This document shows, in pieces, positions 7,201 through 12,727 of a DNA stretch of 12,727 nt. The translations under genes and the position numbers were made by a program. Under the pieces are notes generated by a model that was not told the DNA's origin, did no database searches, and saw only the letters and a list, made by a program, of their open reading frames with translations. This stretch comes from an uncultured Rikenellaceae bacterium (GTDB lineage Bacteria; Bacteroidota; Bacteroidia; Bacteroidales; Rikenellaceae): the NCBI GenBank assembly GCA_947038135.1, contig CAMQVM010000022.1:1-12727 (forward strand). The letters run 5' to 3'. Each line of letters opens with the position of its first letter. Positions within the stretch are counted from its first letter, which is position 1.

Positions 7201-8262
7201 AATTTTAAGAGTTGCCTCAGCCACAACAGTAGCTAGTGGGTTAAGCTCAGCAACAGCTGCTACTGCCTCTACCCCCTCTACCTTACTATTTTCGTCTGAA
7301 TATAGTTTGTTAGCATAAAGTGTATATTTGATTTTGTAACCTTTAACTGCTTTTTCTCCAAGGTTACGAATATCTGCGCTTATTTTAAGCTCACCATTTG
7401 TATATGTAGCATCAAGGTTAGGAATAGCTGCAAGGTCACGGATCTGCACCTTTGGTGTAGAGTAAATTGCTACTGTACGGAATATTCCTGGTAGACGAAA
7501 CATATCTTGCGCCTCAAGGTATGAAGCGTCTGAGTTACGATATACCTCGACAGCAACCATGTTTTCACCCGAAGTAAGGTATGGAGTGATATCAAATGTT
7601 GCAACGTTGCGTGAGTTCTTTGAGAAGCCCACATACTCGCCATTGATCCATATATAGAAGAATGAGTCTACACCATCAAAGCTGATGTATGTCTCACGCT
7701 CTTTCCAATCTTTAGGCACATCGAATGTACGGCGAAATGACCCCACCTCATTACGGTGCTTATAGGTAGTCCATGTTTTCGCTGGCTCTCTCATAACACC
7801 ACCTTTCCAGTCATCTACTGCTACGGTGTGTTTGAAAATTACTGGCTGGTTTACATATATAGGTGTACCATATTTTTGGCTACCATCTTTTTGCAAACCT
7901 GAAATGTTCCAGTTTATTGGCACTGACACCTGATCCCACCCAGCAGTATCAAACCCTGCTTCGTAGAAATTTTTAGGACGTGACTCTGGATTTGGAGCCC
8001 AGTTGAAAGCCCAGTTACCATCTAGCGACTGCCAATATTTACTGATATCTGGCAGCACCTCTCGTGCACTCTCTACATCTTCAAAAGAGAAGAAGTATGC
8101 TTTTGGCTGCTCTTTATTAAGAGCTAAATTTGCTGGTGACTCCCACTCTTTTCCCGTAGGGGCATTTTCTTTGCCGTAGTGAAAACCTTTTAGCACTGTT
8201 TGTGCTGTTATACTTTCTGCTAAAAATAGCGTTAAAAGTAACAATAGTGATTTTTTTTGCAT
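4234..8262 (-). CDS. Secreted GH2 beta-galactosidase with chitobiase-like and F5/8C (CBM32) C-terminal domains
   Basis: A 1342-residue LacZ-type glycoside hydrolase family 2 enzyme expected to remove beta-galactosyl residues from glycans by a retaining mechanism. Residues 1-20 are a signal peptide (KK, then LLLLLTLFLAESITA, cut before Gln21; no lipobox Cys), so it is periplasmic or secreted, unlike cytoplasmic E. coli LacZ. In order: jelly-roll sugar-binding domain (~70-270, with FRLPGIFR at 255-262), Ig-like domain (~275-395), TIM barrel (~400-690), Ig-like domain (~690-790), LacZ small-chain domain (~815-1115, with YYGRGPIGNYADRKSG), a chitobiase C-terminal-like beta domain (~1135-1190) and a discoidin/F5-8C module (~1200-1340). 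Catalytic residues are Glu533 (WSLGNEAG, acid/base) and Glu596 (HISEYAHSMGN, nucleophile), with the metal-site motif NIESH (485-489). No SusC/SusD, sulfatase or regulator adjoins it. GH2 galactosidase is the best call, but the exact glycan is unknown. Confidence 0.93.
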   Translation of the reverse strand: MQKKSLLLLLTLFLAESITAQTVLKGFHYGKENAPTGKEWESPANLALNKEQPKAYFFSFEDVESAREVLPDISKYWQSLDGNWAFNWAPNPESRPKNFYEAGFDTAGWDQVSVPINWNISGLQKDGSQKYGTPIYVNQPVIFKHTVAVDDWKGGVMREPAKTWTTYKHRNEVGSFRRTFDVPKDWKERETYISFDGVDSFFYIWINGEYVGFSKNSRNVATFDITPYLTSGENMVAVEVYRNSDASYLEAQDMFRLPGIFRTVAIYSTPKVQIRDLAAIPNLDATYTNGELKISADIRNLGEKAVKGYKIKYTLYANKLYSDENSKVEGVEAVAAVAELNPLATVVAEATLKIDAPNQWSAELPYRYTLIAELQTKKGKTIETVSTFVGFREVEIKDTVAEDDEFGLAGRYFYVNGKPVKLKGVNRHESDPSTGHVISRERMLEEVMIMKRGNINHVRNSHYPDAPYWYYLSDKYGLYLEDEANIESHQYYYGEASLSHPKEWENAHVARVMEMTHATINAPSIVIWSLGNEAGPGQNFVTAYDELKKVDTSRPVQYERNNSIVDMGSNQYPSIEWTRGAVKGTYNIKYPFHISEYAHSMGNACGNLEDYWKAIESTNFFCGGAIWDWLDQAMYNYDSVTGEKHLAYGGNFGDIPNDGQFVMNGIVFADMEPKPQYYEVKKVYQHIDVEAVNVVNGEYKIFNKYYFKSLLDYKVKWSVFADGKMIKSGDIKIGEVAPRSRKNIYIPYDFNTFAAGSEYYVNIEFQLSNPQPWAEAGYIQAEEQFFLKAATARPSIESIAKGAPLALSGDSTKKVITGDNFNVVFDMNKGTIFSLDYNGLTVIEAGNGPKLNAMRAYTNNDNWFFKQWFELGLHNLVDKVTSSDVFTDKNNNIVISMTVESQAPNAAKLVIHGHSGSSGIHTIEELTERPFDADDFKFTTNQVWTIYKDGSIELQANITSNKSTLVLPRLGYVVKMPSQFYDFSYYGRGPIGNYADRKSGQFMEIFNSTVSEQFVNFPKPQDIANHEDVRWAALTNNVGRGAIFVATEDLSVSALHYSAMDMLLATHPHKLPKADDVYLTLDTGVTGLGGNSCGQGGPLAEDRIFAGNNDMGFIIRPTTSKVNLRSTANVSASGMLPVSITRNRAGVVTIASSDTNAALTYTLNGGEPIVYTEPISLRDGGAVVAWNANAPQIKSSAEYNKITSILTEVIYASSEETGGGDATNLTDGDPSTIWHTMYSVTVAKHPHWIDLDAGEAKSFKGLKFLPRQDGSNGRIKEYTIQVSLDGKTWGDAIHNGTFDSSDKEKSVIFAAPVQGRYLRFTALSSHRNQDYATGAEIEVIAE

Positions 8263-8313
8263 GAATGAATGTTATTTATAATTATTATTTGTGTTATCGC
8301 TGTTTATCGGCTA

Positions 8314-8321
8314 CAAATCTA
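8314..8321 (-). promoter_or_regulatory. Candidate -7 element of the beta-galactosidase promoter
   Basis: The minus strand reads TAGATTTG here, a full match to TAnnTTTG, 52 bp upstream of the start codon. No TTG is found at the expected distance upstream, so the promoter is only half supported and may need an activator. Confidence 0.35.
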
Positions 8322-8519
8322 ATCATTTTTGTTGTAATATTAAATTAATTCGACCGATTATCAGTTTTTTTTCTTTAAAAATGGTATTTTCATGCTAAAG
8401 TTACGTCGGCAGAAGGTGAAAAGTTAGATCCTGGAGTGTTTTGTTATAAAAACTTGTGATTAATTTCATATAGCACCATATTTTATTTATTTTTATATGA
8501 CTTTATTTCTTGTTACCTC

Positions 8520-8550
8520 TTGATAGATTCAAATAATTTTAGTATTTTTG
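8520..8550 (+). promoter_or_regulatory. Bacteroidota-type promoter for the basic-tail membrane protein
   Basis: TTG at 8520-8522, a 20-bp spacer and TATTTTTG at 8543-8550 fit the consensus exactly. Transcription would start near 8557, giving a leader of about 130 nt before the ATG at 8688. Confidence 0.55.
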
Positions 8551-8687
8551 CAATCGAATGATTCACTAATGAAATTTTGCTGCTGCATCGAAATAAATAG
8601 ATATTTTATACCCATAGGGCATGAATAAATATTAAAACACACAAAAATAATTTCATTACTATTACTTACAATTAAAAAAAAATAAAT

Positions 8688-9095
8688 ATGTTAATACTTG
8701 ATATTTTATGGTTTATAGTCAAATTTGTATGGTTTCTTTTTAGATTTATTTGGTATACAATTAAAGTTATCTGTCTATCGCTAGTGGTGCCATTTATAAA
8801 ACAGACATGGAATGATGTTTTGGTGAGTTATGCTTCAGATGTTTTAGACGATGTGACTGATTTGCTTTCATACCCTTTTAAAGAAGCTTTTGATATATTT
8901 CGCATTACTTCGACAAACATTTTTCTTTATTTTGTACCTGCTAGGTTAAAAGATAATAAAAAAGTCAAAAAAATGCCTCCTATTGTAAAAAAAAGCAAAA
9001 AAGCAAAGGCTAAGGCTAGAGCAAAGGCATTAGCAATATCACAATCTCAGACACAAGCACAATATCACACAAAAGCACGCACGAAGAGAAAATAG
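8688..9095 (+). CDS. Hypothetical membrane-anchored protein with a lysine/alanine-rich basic tail
   Basis: The 135-residue product is not one I recognise. Residues 1-38 are strongly hydrophobic and rich in Trp and Phe (FIVKFVWFLFRFIWYTIK), interrupted by single Lys/Arg at about every seventh position. This suggests either one long membrane segment or an amphipathic membrane-lying helix. Residues 40-85 are mixed and partly acidic (SDVLDDVTDLLSYPFKEAF), possibly helical. Residues 88-135 are highly basic: KKVKKM, then KKSKKAKAKARAKALA, a Gln/Ser patch and KARTKRK. Such a tail could bind nucleic acid, acidic phospholipid or other polyanions, but this is inference from charge only. A consensus promoter 138 bp upstream and a strong terminator about 100 bp downstream support a real monocistronic gene. 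It is divergent from the beta-galactosidase and convergent with the lipoprotein gene; neither suggests a job. Confidence 0.7.
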   Translation: MLILDILWFIVKFVWFLFRFIWYTIKVICLSLVVPFIKQTWNDVLVSYASDVLDDVTDLLSYPFKEAFDIFRITSTNIFLYFVPARLKDNKKVKKMPPIVKKSKKAKAKARAKALAISQSQTQAQYHTKARTKRK

Positions 9096-9197
9096 CAACC
9101 GTTAATACCTCTAATACAATAATTATAGAACCTGCATACTAAGCAGTATACAACTCTATTCTATTGAGAATAAACACTTACAGAAATGCTTTAACAG

Positions 9198-9241
9198 AAA
9201 TGATCATACTGAAATATAATATTTCAGTATGATCATTTTTT
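9198..9241 (+). terminator. Intrinsic terminator between convergent genes
   Basis: A perfect 15-bp stem pairs 9201-9215 (TGATCATACTGAAAT) with 9221-9235, extended by three A-T pairs outward, around a 5-nt loop. A run of six T follows at 9236-9241. It mainly serves the + strand gene; the hairpin may also slow minus-strand transcripts from the lipoprotein gene ending at 9281. Confidence 0.8.
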
Positions 9242-9280
9242 GTTCTATGTTTTCTTGGATTACATCAAGAATAAAAATCG

Positions 9281-9748
9281 TTACTCACTCCAGTAATTAG
9301 GCATATTAGGCACCAGCTCTTGCTCTTCTTCATAGGTTGGACCATCAAGACCTCCTGCAATTGGATCATCAGGAAAGACTTTAAACAACCTCTTACCTCC
9401 AAGCTTGTCAGTGATGATAAAATAACCTGTCAACCACTCATCACCCCCCGTAAATTCAACAATAATATTATCATCTACAATTTTAATCTTTAAAAGATCT
9501 TCTGAGTAATTAATATTAGGGCGATCAAAAGATAAATTTGTAGATATCATCTTAGGGTAAATGATTTTGTAATCTCCTGCACCTTTGACAATTTTAATTG
9601 TATCAAGAGGTATCGTTTTACCTACATCGACATAATTAGGGTATATACTCACCAATTCAGGTGGTATAGGTGCAGACTCCTCCTTTTTACACCCCGACAA
9701 TACGCTAAGAGCTAAAATAATACAACTGCTAATTTTAATAATTTTCAT
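9281..9748 (-). CDS. Hypothetical lipoprotein, probably surface-exposed
   Basis: A 155-residue protein with a type II signal peptide: Lys2/Lys5, a hydrophobic core and the lipobox LSGC with Cys20 as the lipidated residue. The residues after it are KKEE, which fits the Bacteroidota lipoprotein export signal (Lys followed by two acidic residues close to the Cys) that sends lipoproteins to the outer face of the outer membrane. The mature part (21-155) looks all-beta: it has short strands such as DYKIIYPKMIST, LLKIKIVDDNIIVEFTGGDEW and TGYFIITDKLGGKRLFKVF, then an acidic, Pro-rich end (TYEEEQELVPNMPNYWSE). I do not recognise a named domain; an Ig- or BACON-like single beta domain is possible. It has its own promoter-like element 55 bp upstream and appears monocistronic. 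No SusC/SusD or other transport partner adjoins it, so its role is unknown. Confidence 0.82.
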   Translation of the reverse strand: MKIIKISSCIILALSVLSGCKKEESAPIPPELVSIYPNYVDVGKTIPLDTIKIVKGAGDYKIIYPKMISTNLSFDRPNINYSEDLLKIKIVDDNIIVEFTGGDEWLTGYFIITDKLGGKRLFKVFPDDPIAGGLDGPTYEEEQELVPNMPNYWSE

Positions 9749-9802
9749 ACATTTCTAATTTCAAAGATTTAACATAAAAGTATTATATACTTACTAACAG
9801 TG

Positions 9803-9832
9803 CAAAGATAACAATAAACTTTTAGTATACAA
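9803..9832 (-). promoter_or_regulatory. Bacteroidota-type promoter for the lipoprotein gene
   Basis: On the minus strand TTG (9832-9830), a 19-bp spacer and TATCTTTG (9810-9803) match the consensus. Transcription would begin near 9796, leaving a leader of about 48 nt. The -7 octamer is identical to the one proposed for trkA. Confidence 0.55.
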
Positions 9833-9855
9833 CTGCTATTGTTGTACTTAATTAC

Positions 9856-9920
9856 TAAAAACCCTGTGTTTAGTATGGTTTTGCACTACTACGAGCACAA
9901 ACCATACTAAACACAGAGCT
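9856..9920 (-). terminator. Strong intrinsic terminator after lpdA
   Basis: A perfect 18-bp stem pairs 9864-9881 with 9899-9916 around a 17-nt loop that can form a further short TGC/GCA pairing. The A-run at 9856-9861 becomes a U-run on the minus-strand transcript. It lies 46 nt after the lpdA stop and closes the dapA-DUF4919-lpdA cluster. Confidence 0.78.
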
Positions 9921-9961
9921 TTTGAAATAGATATGTTAAACAAAGCTTTAAAACAACCAAA

Positions 9962-11350
9962 TTACAGATGTATCACCTCACCATGAGCCTGAGCAGCAGC
10001 TTCCATAACAGCCTCGCTAAGTGTAGGATGCGGATGTATAGTATTAATTATATCTTTAGCAGTGGCACCAAGCTTCATAGAGATACCAGCCTCCATAATC
10101 ATCTCAGTAACATTAGTACCAATAAAATGCGCACCAAGAAGCTCATCATTAGCCCTATCAAACACCAGCTTAATAAATCCATCTTTGTTACCCATAGCAG
10201 TAGCCTTGCCCGATGCAGTATAAGGAAATTTACCTACACGAACATCAAAACCAGCCTCGATAGCCTCTTGCTCTTTCAAACCAACAGATGCAACCTCAGG
10301 CTGCGTATATATACATGATGGAACAATCGAGTAATCGACAGCAGCTGGATTAACTCCGCAGATATGCTCAACACAGCAAATTGCCTCAGCAGAAGCCACA
10401 TGAGCTAGTGCCGCAGTAGGTATGATATCACCAATAGCATAAACTCCATCGATGTTAGTTTTATAGAATGTATCAACAACGATTTTACCACGCTCGGTAG
10501 TTATACCTAGCTCTTCAATACCTATATTTTCGATATTGGCAACTACACCAACAGCACATAAAACCTTCTCAGCCTCAATCACCTGCTCGCCCTTTGCAGT
10601 GTCAATATACACCTTGCAAAGACCATCAGCAACATCTACCTTAGTAACAGACGCTTTAGTTAAAAATGGAAGTTTAGCCTTTCTAAATCCACGCTCTAAA
10701 TATTTAGAAACCTCAACATCCTCTAGCGGTATAAGATTAGGCAGATACTCAACAATAGTAACCTTAGTACCCATTTCATGGTAGAAGCTAGCTAGCTCTA
10801 CACCTATTGCACCCGAACCAACTACCACCATTGAGGCAGGAAGTTTATCCATAGTAAGTGCCTTTCGATATGTTATAACATTACTGTTATCGATAGGTAT
10901 GTTTGGCAGCTCACGAGCACGTGAACCAGTAGCAAGAATAATATTATTGGCCTCTAATATGGATGTAGCACCGTCAGCAGAGGTGACCTCTACCCTACCC
11001 TGAGCTATAATTTTAGCAGTTCCAGCAACTACCTCAACCTTATTTTTTTGAAGCAGAAACTGCACACCCTTGCTCATTGAAGCAGATACTCCCCTGCTAC
11101 GCTCTATAACCTTAGTAAAATCAACAGTTACATCGCCACCAATTTCAATTCCAAACTCACTAGAGCGATGAATATCACTAAGCACATGAGCACTTTTAAG
11201 TAGCGCCTTTGTAGGAATACATCCCCAGTTTAAACACACACCACCAAGCTCTGCACGCTCAACGATTGTAACCGAACGACCAAGCTGCGCTGCACGTATA
11301 GCTGCAACATATCCACCAGGTCCACTACCTATTATTATTATATCTATCAT
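9962..11350 (-). CDS. lpdA: Dihydrolipoyl dehydrogenase (E3)
   Basis: This FAD-dependent enzyme reoxidises dihydrolipoamide with NAD+ for 2-oxoacid dehydrogenase complexes or the glycine cleavage system. It has 462 residues, the usual length. Features in order: FAD-binding GSGPGG (8-13), the redox disulfide GGVCLNWGC with Cys39 and Cys44, the ATGSRARELP segment (140-149), NAD-binding GSGAIG (178-183), the second FAD motif YAIGDI (304-309), and the C-terminal interface HPHPTLSE with the catalytic His441-Glu446 pair. All residues needed for activity are present, which separates it from mercuric or glutathione reductases. No E1, E2 or gcv gene lies in the window, so its partner complex is not shown. 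It starts 45 bp after the DUF4919 gene with no promoter-like element in the gap, suggesting read-through from that gene, and is followed by a strong terminator. Confidence 0.96.
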   Translation of the reverse strand: MIDIIIIGSGPGGYVAAIRAAQLGRSVTIVERAELGGVCLNWGCIPTKALLKSAHVLSDIHRSSEFGIEIGGDVTVDFTKVIERSRGVSASMSKGVQFLLQKNKVEVVAGTAKIIAQGRVEVTSADGATSILEANNIILATGSRARELPNIPIDNSNVITYRKALTMDKLPASMVVVGSGAIGVELASFYHEMGTKVTIVEYLPNLIPLEDVEVSKYLERGFRKAKLPFLTKASVTKVDVADGLCKVYIDTAKGEQVIEAEKVLCAVGVVANIENIGIEELGITTERGKIVVDTFYKTNIDGVYAIGDIIPTAALAHVASAEAICCVEHICGVNPAAVDYSIVPSCIYTQPEVASVGLKEQEAIEAGFDVRVGKFPYTASGKATAMGNKDGFIKLVFDRANDELLGAHFIGTNVTEMIMEAGISMKLGATAKDIINTIHPHPTLSEAVMEAAAQAHGEVIHL

Positions 11351-11395
11351 AATATATATTTAAATTATTGTTGAACATTAAAACATTGTGCAGCT

Positions 11396-12202
11396 CTATC
11401 GTGGTCCTATATACTGATTAGATTTAGGATTGTATAAAGGATTTATCTCAAAACGCTTTCGTGCAGGCTTCTTCTCAGGCAGCTCCACTGTCCACATTCT
11501 AGAGATATCAAAATAGACACCTTTTTTACCCTCAAAACGCTCTTCAAGGTGTAAATATTCCACATCAATAGTTATATAAGAGCGCTTAGTAACCTTTAAG
11601 GCAAGCGCACCAATCATTGCATCTTCTTCTGCACGACTAATTACATGAAATGGATTATGTTTCGACAATCCATCTCCCGAAGCTAATATAACACTTTTTA
11701 TCTTCGTAACCTTGTCGCTATAAGATTTAGCCATAATAGAGTCGCCTGATATATAATATATATAAGCCAACATATTAAGCACCTGCAAGTCGAAAGGGTT
11801 TACATCTAACGATTTAAATGTTATACGCTTTACATCCTCAAATAGGTCAGGGGATATTAAATCACGATCTACATTTTTCTGCATAACCAACATAAGCGAG
11901 TCTTCCATAGGATTCACCTTTAAAGGGCTATACTTTATCTGCATAGAGTAGCCATAATATAGATGATGGTAGTTATCAAGCGTAAGGGTTGTATCGCCCT
12001 CAACATATCGCTTAAAGATATCTGGATAGAAATTCGCTGAGCTCTTTGAGTGTATATTAACATTCAAAGTGTCGTAATTTGGAACTTTGTAGAACTCACC
12101 TTCAGATTGACAAAAAGCTATATTTATCGTTGAGACAAATATAGCTATTGAAAATAAGATTTTTAAGATGAGATTAGAGCTTGTACTTTTCGATCTCGTC
12201 AT
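11396..12202 (-). CDS. DUF4919 family exported protein
   Basis: The 268-residue product has a signal peptide (positive TRSK, hydrophobic 11-30, probable cleavage near AFC-Q at 31/32; Phe before the Cys makes a lipobox unlikely), so it should be periplasmic. The mature protein fits DUF4919, a family of unknown function largely confined to Bacteroidota: the block RYVEGDTTLTLDNYHHLYYG (66-85) followed by KYSPL is its clearest signature. The middle part (about 100-185) is helical, and a segment with LDVNPFDLQVLNMLAYIYY and SGDSIMAKSY is TPR-like. A beta-rich part (SYITIDVEYLHLEERF, 208-223) follows. The start overlaps the dapA end by 29 nt in another frame. It must be used because no other ATG, GTG or TTG precedes the signal peptide core. 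Position suggests translational coupling to dapA, but there is no evidence of a role in lysine synthesis. Confidence 0.85.
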   Translation of the reverse strand: MTRSKSTSSNLILKILFSIAIFVSTINIAFCQSEGEFYKVPNYDTLNVNIHSKSSANFYPDIFKRYVEGDTTLTLDNYHHLYYGYSMQIKYSPLKVNPMEDSLMLVMQKNVDRDLISPDLFEDVKRITFKSLDVNPFDLQVLNMLAYIYYISGDSIMAKSYSDKVTKIKSVILASGDGLSKHNPFHVISRAEEDAMIGALALKVTKRSYITIDVEYLHLEERFEGKKGVYFDISRMWTVELPEKKPARKRFEINPLYNPKSNQYIGPR

Positions 12203-12727
12203 TTAACCTGTTTTTTAGATTTTCACTCGCTTTAATTAACGGTAACCTAACGCATGAAGTAGTGATCTTTTTAATGCTCAAAGCACTCTTCACCCCCGCA
12301 GGATTACCCTCAGCAAATAGAGCATTATTAGCATCAAATAGCTTGTAGTATTTACTACGGCAAACCACTAAATTCTCCTCCATTGCTGCATTTACCATCT
12401 GACAATAATCTTTAGTAAAGACATTTGCTGATACTGAAATTACTCCATCTCCCCCAAGTGCTATAATTGGTAGAGTTAAATTATCATCGCCCGATATAAT
12501 AAAGAACGACTCTGGTGCATCTTTTATTATTGCAGCAATCAAATTTAAATCGCCTGATGCCTCTTTTGTAGCAACAATATTTTTGAAATCGTGCGCTAAA
12601 CGAAGCGTAGTCTCTGCCGATATTGTCACCCCTGTACGTGATGGTACATTATATACTATAATAGGTATAGGCGATGCCTCACTAATACATTTATAATGTT
12701 GATATATACCCTCTTGTGTAGGTTTAT
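12174..12727 (-). CDS. dapA: 4-hydroxy-tetrahydrodipicolinate synthase, C-terminal part, 5' end outside window
   Basis: DapA condenses pyruvate with aspartate semialdehyde, the first dedicated step towards diaminopimelate and lysine. The frame is open to the right edge and gives the last 183 residues; about 110 N-terminal residues are missing, based on the usual ~290. The visible part starts KPTQEGIYQHYK and continues IIVYNVPSRTG, whose Tyr and Arg correspond to E. coli Tyr133 and Arg138. VATKEASGD follows, with the Schiff-base Lys equivalent to Lys161, and GGDGVISVSANV forms a late barrel strand and loop. A GTG within SRTGVTIS (12629) is an internal Val codon and not a start. As part of the pathway that feeds meso-diaminopimelate to peptidoglycan, it complements murA at the other end of the window, though they are separate units. 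It leads the cluster with the DUF4919 gene and lpdA. Confidence 0.95.
   Translation of the reverse strand, partial: KPTQEGIYQHYKCISEASPIPIIVYNVPSRTGVTISAETTLRLAHDFKNIVATKEASGDLNLIAAIIKDAPESFFIISGDDNLTLPIIALGGDGVISVSANVFTKDYCQMVNAAMEENLVVCRSKYYKLFDANNALFAEGNPAGVKSALSIKKITTSCVRLPLIKASENLKNRLNDEIEKYKL

Larger units (their letters stand above)
8263..8687. other. Divergent intergenic region between beta-galactosidase and basic-tail protein genes
   Basis: These 425 bp are very AT-rich and contain no gene that I can support. They hold a candidate minus-strand -7 element at 8314-8321 and a good + strand promoter at 8520-8550. The 130-nt leader of the + strand gene includes a possible 19-codon ORF at 8569-8628, starting ATG AAA TTT TGC TGC TGC, which has no recognisable function. 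No clear operator palindrome is visible. Confidence 0.6.

Noticed and set aside
8569..8628. A 19-codon ORF with three consecutive Cys codons in the leader of the basic-tail protein gene, as a possible regulatory leader peptide
   Set aside because: It is too short to support from one sequence, has no visible attenuator hairpin after it, and AT-rich leaders contain such ORFs by chance.
12627..12629. GTG as the start of a 151-residue protein
   Set aside because: The codon is the Val of the DapA motif SRTGVTIS. The same frame continues upstream with clear DapA sequence to the window edge.
1..12727. CRISPR array, tRNA or rRNA genes, riboswitch, phage or toxin-antitoxin system
   Set aside because: No spaced direct repeats, no cloverleaf sequence, no rRNA-like stretch and no recognisable defence or phage protein was seen on either strand.

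Overview
The window comes from a low-GC member of the Bacteroidota, most likely order Bacteroidales. The evidence is promoter-like TTG-n19-22-TAnnTTTG elements in front of several genes, no obvious Shine-Dalgarno sequences, a DUF4919 protein, a lipoprotein with a K-K-E-E surface-export-like start after its cysteine, a large secreted GH2 beta-galactosidase with a C-terminal carbohydrate-binding module, and an IS66-type insertion sequence remnant. Genus cannot be fixed from the sequence alone.

Layout, left to right. At 1-228 is the 3' end of a serine hydrolase (beta-lactamase/PBP-like fold) on the + strand. It converges, through a bidirectional hairpin terminator, on a two-gene minus-strand unit, trkA (3044-1704) and murA (1691-387). 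TrkA is the regulatory RCK subunit of potassium uptake. MurA starts peptidoglycan synthesis and carries Asp instead of Cys at its catalytic loop, which predicts intrinsic fosfomycin insensitivity. Divergent from trkA is a small one-TM cysteine-rich protein (3227-3526). The intergenic region between them holds opposed promoter-like elements and a 21-bp tandem repeat. After its terminator comes a decayed, internally deleted IS66 element (about 3605-4001), in which a tnpB fragment runs into the last ~64 codons of tnpC.

From 4234 to 8262 (minus) lies a 1342-residue secreted GH2 beta-galactosidase that stands alone, without SusC/SusD partners here. It diverges from a small membrane protein with a strongly basic tail (8688-9095), which converges on a predicted surface lipoprotein (9748-9281). 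The right end is a minus-strand cluster: dapA (5' part outside the window), a DUF4919 secreted protein whose start overlaps the dapA end by 29 nt, and lpdA (dihydrolipoamide dehydrogenase), followed by a strong 18-bp-stem terminator.

Most of the window is ordinary housekeeping chromosome: cell-wall synthesis, K+ uptake, lysine/diaminopimelate synthesis and 2-oxoacid or glycine metabolism, plus one polysaccharide-degrading enzyme. I found no convincing complete novel system. The best leads are the unexplained cysteine-rich protein with its repeat-bearing promoter region, the basic-tailed membrane protein, and the cryptic IS66 scar.
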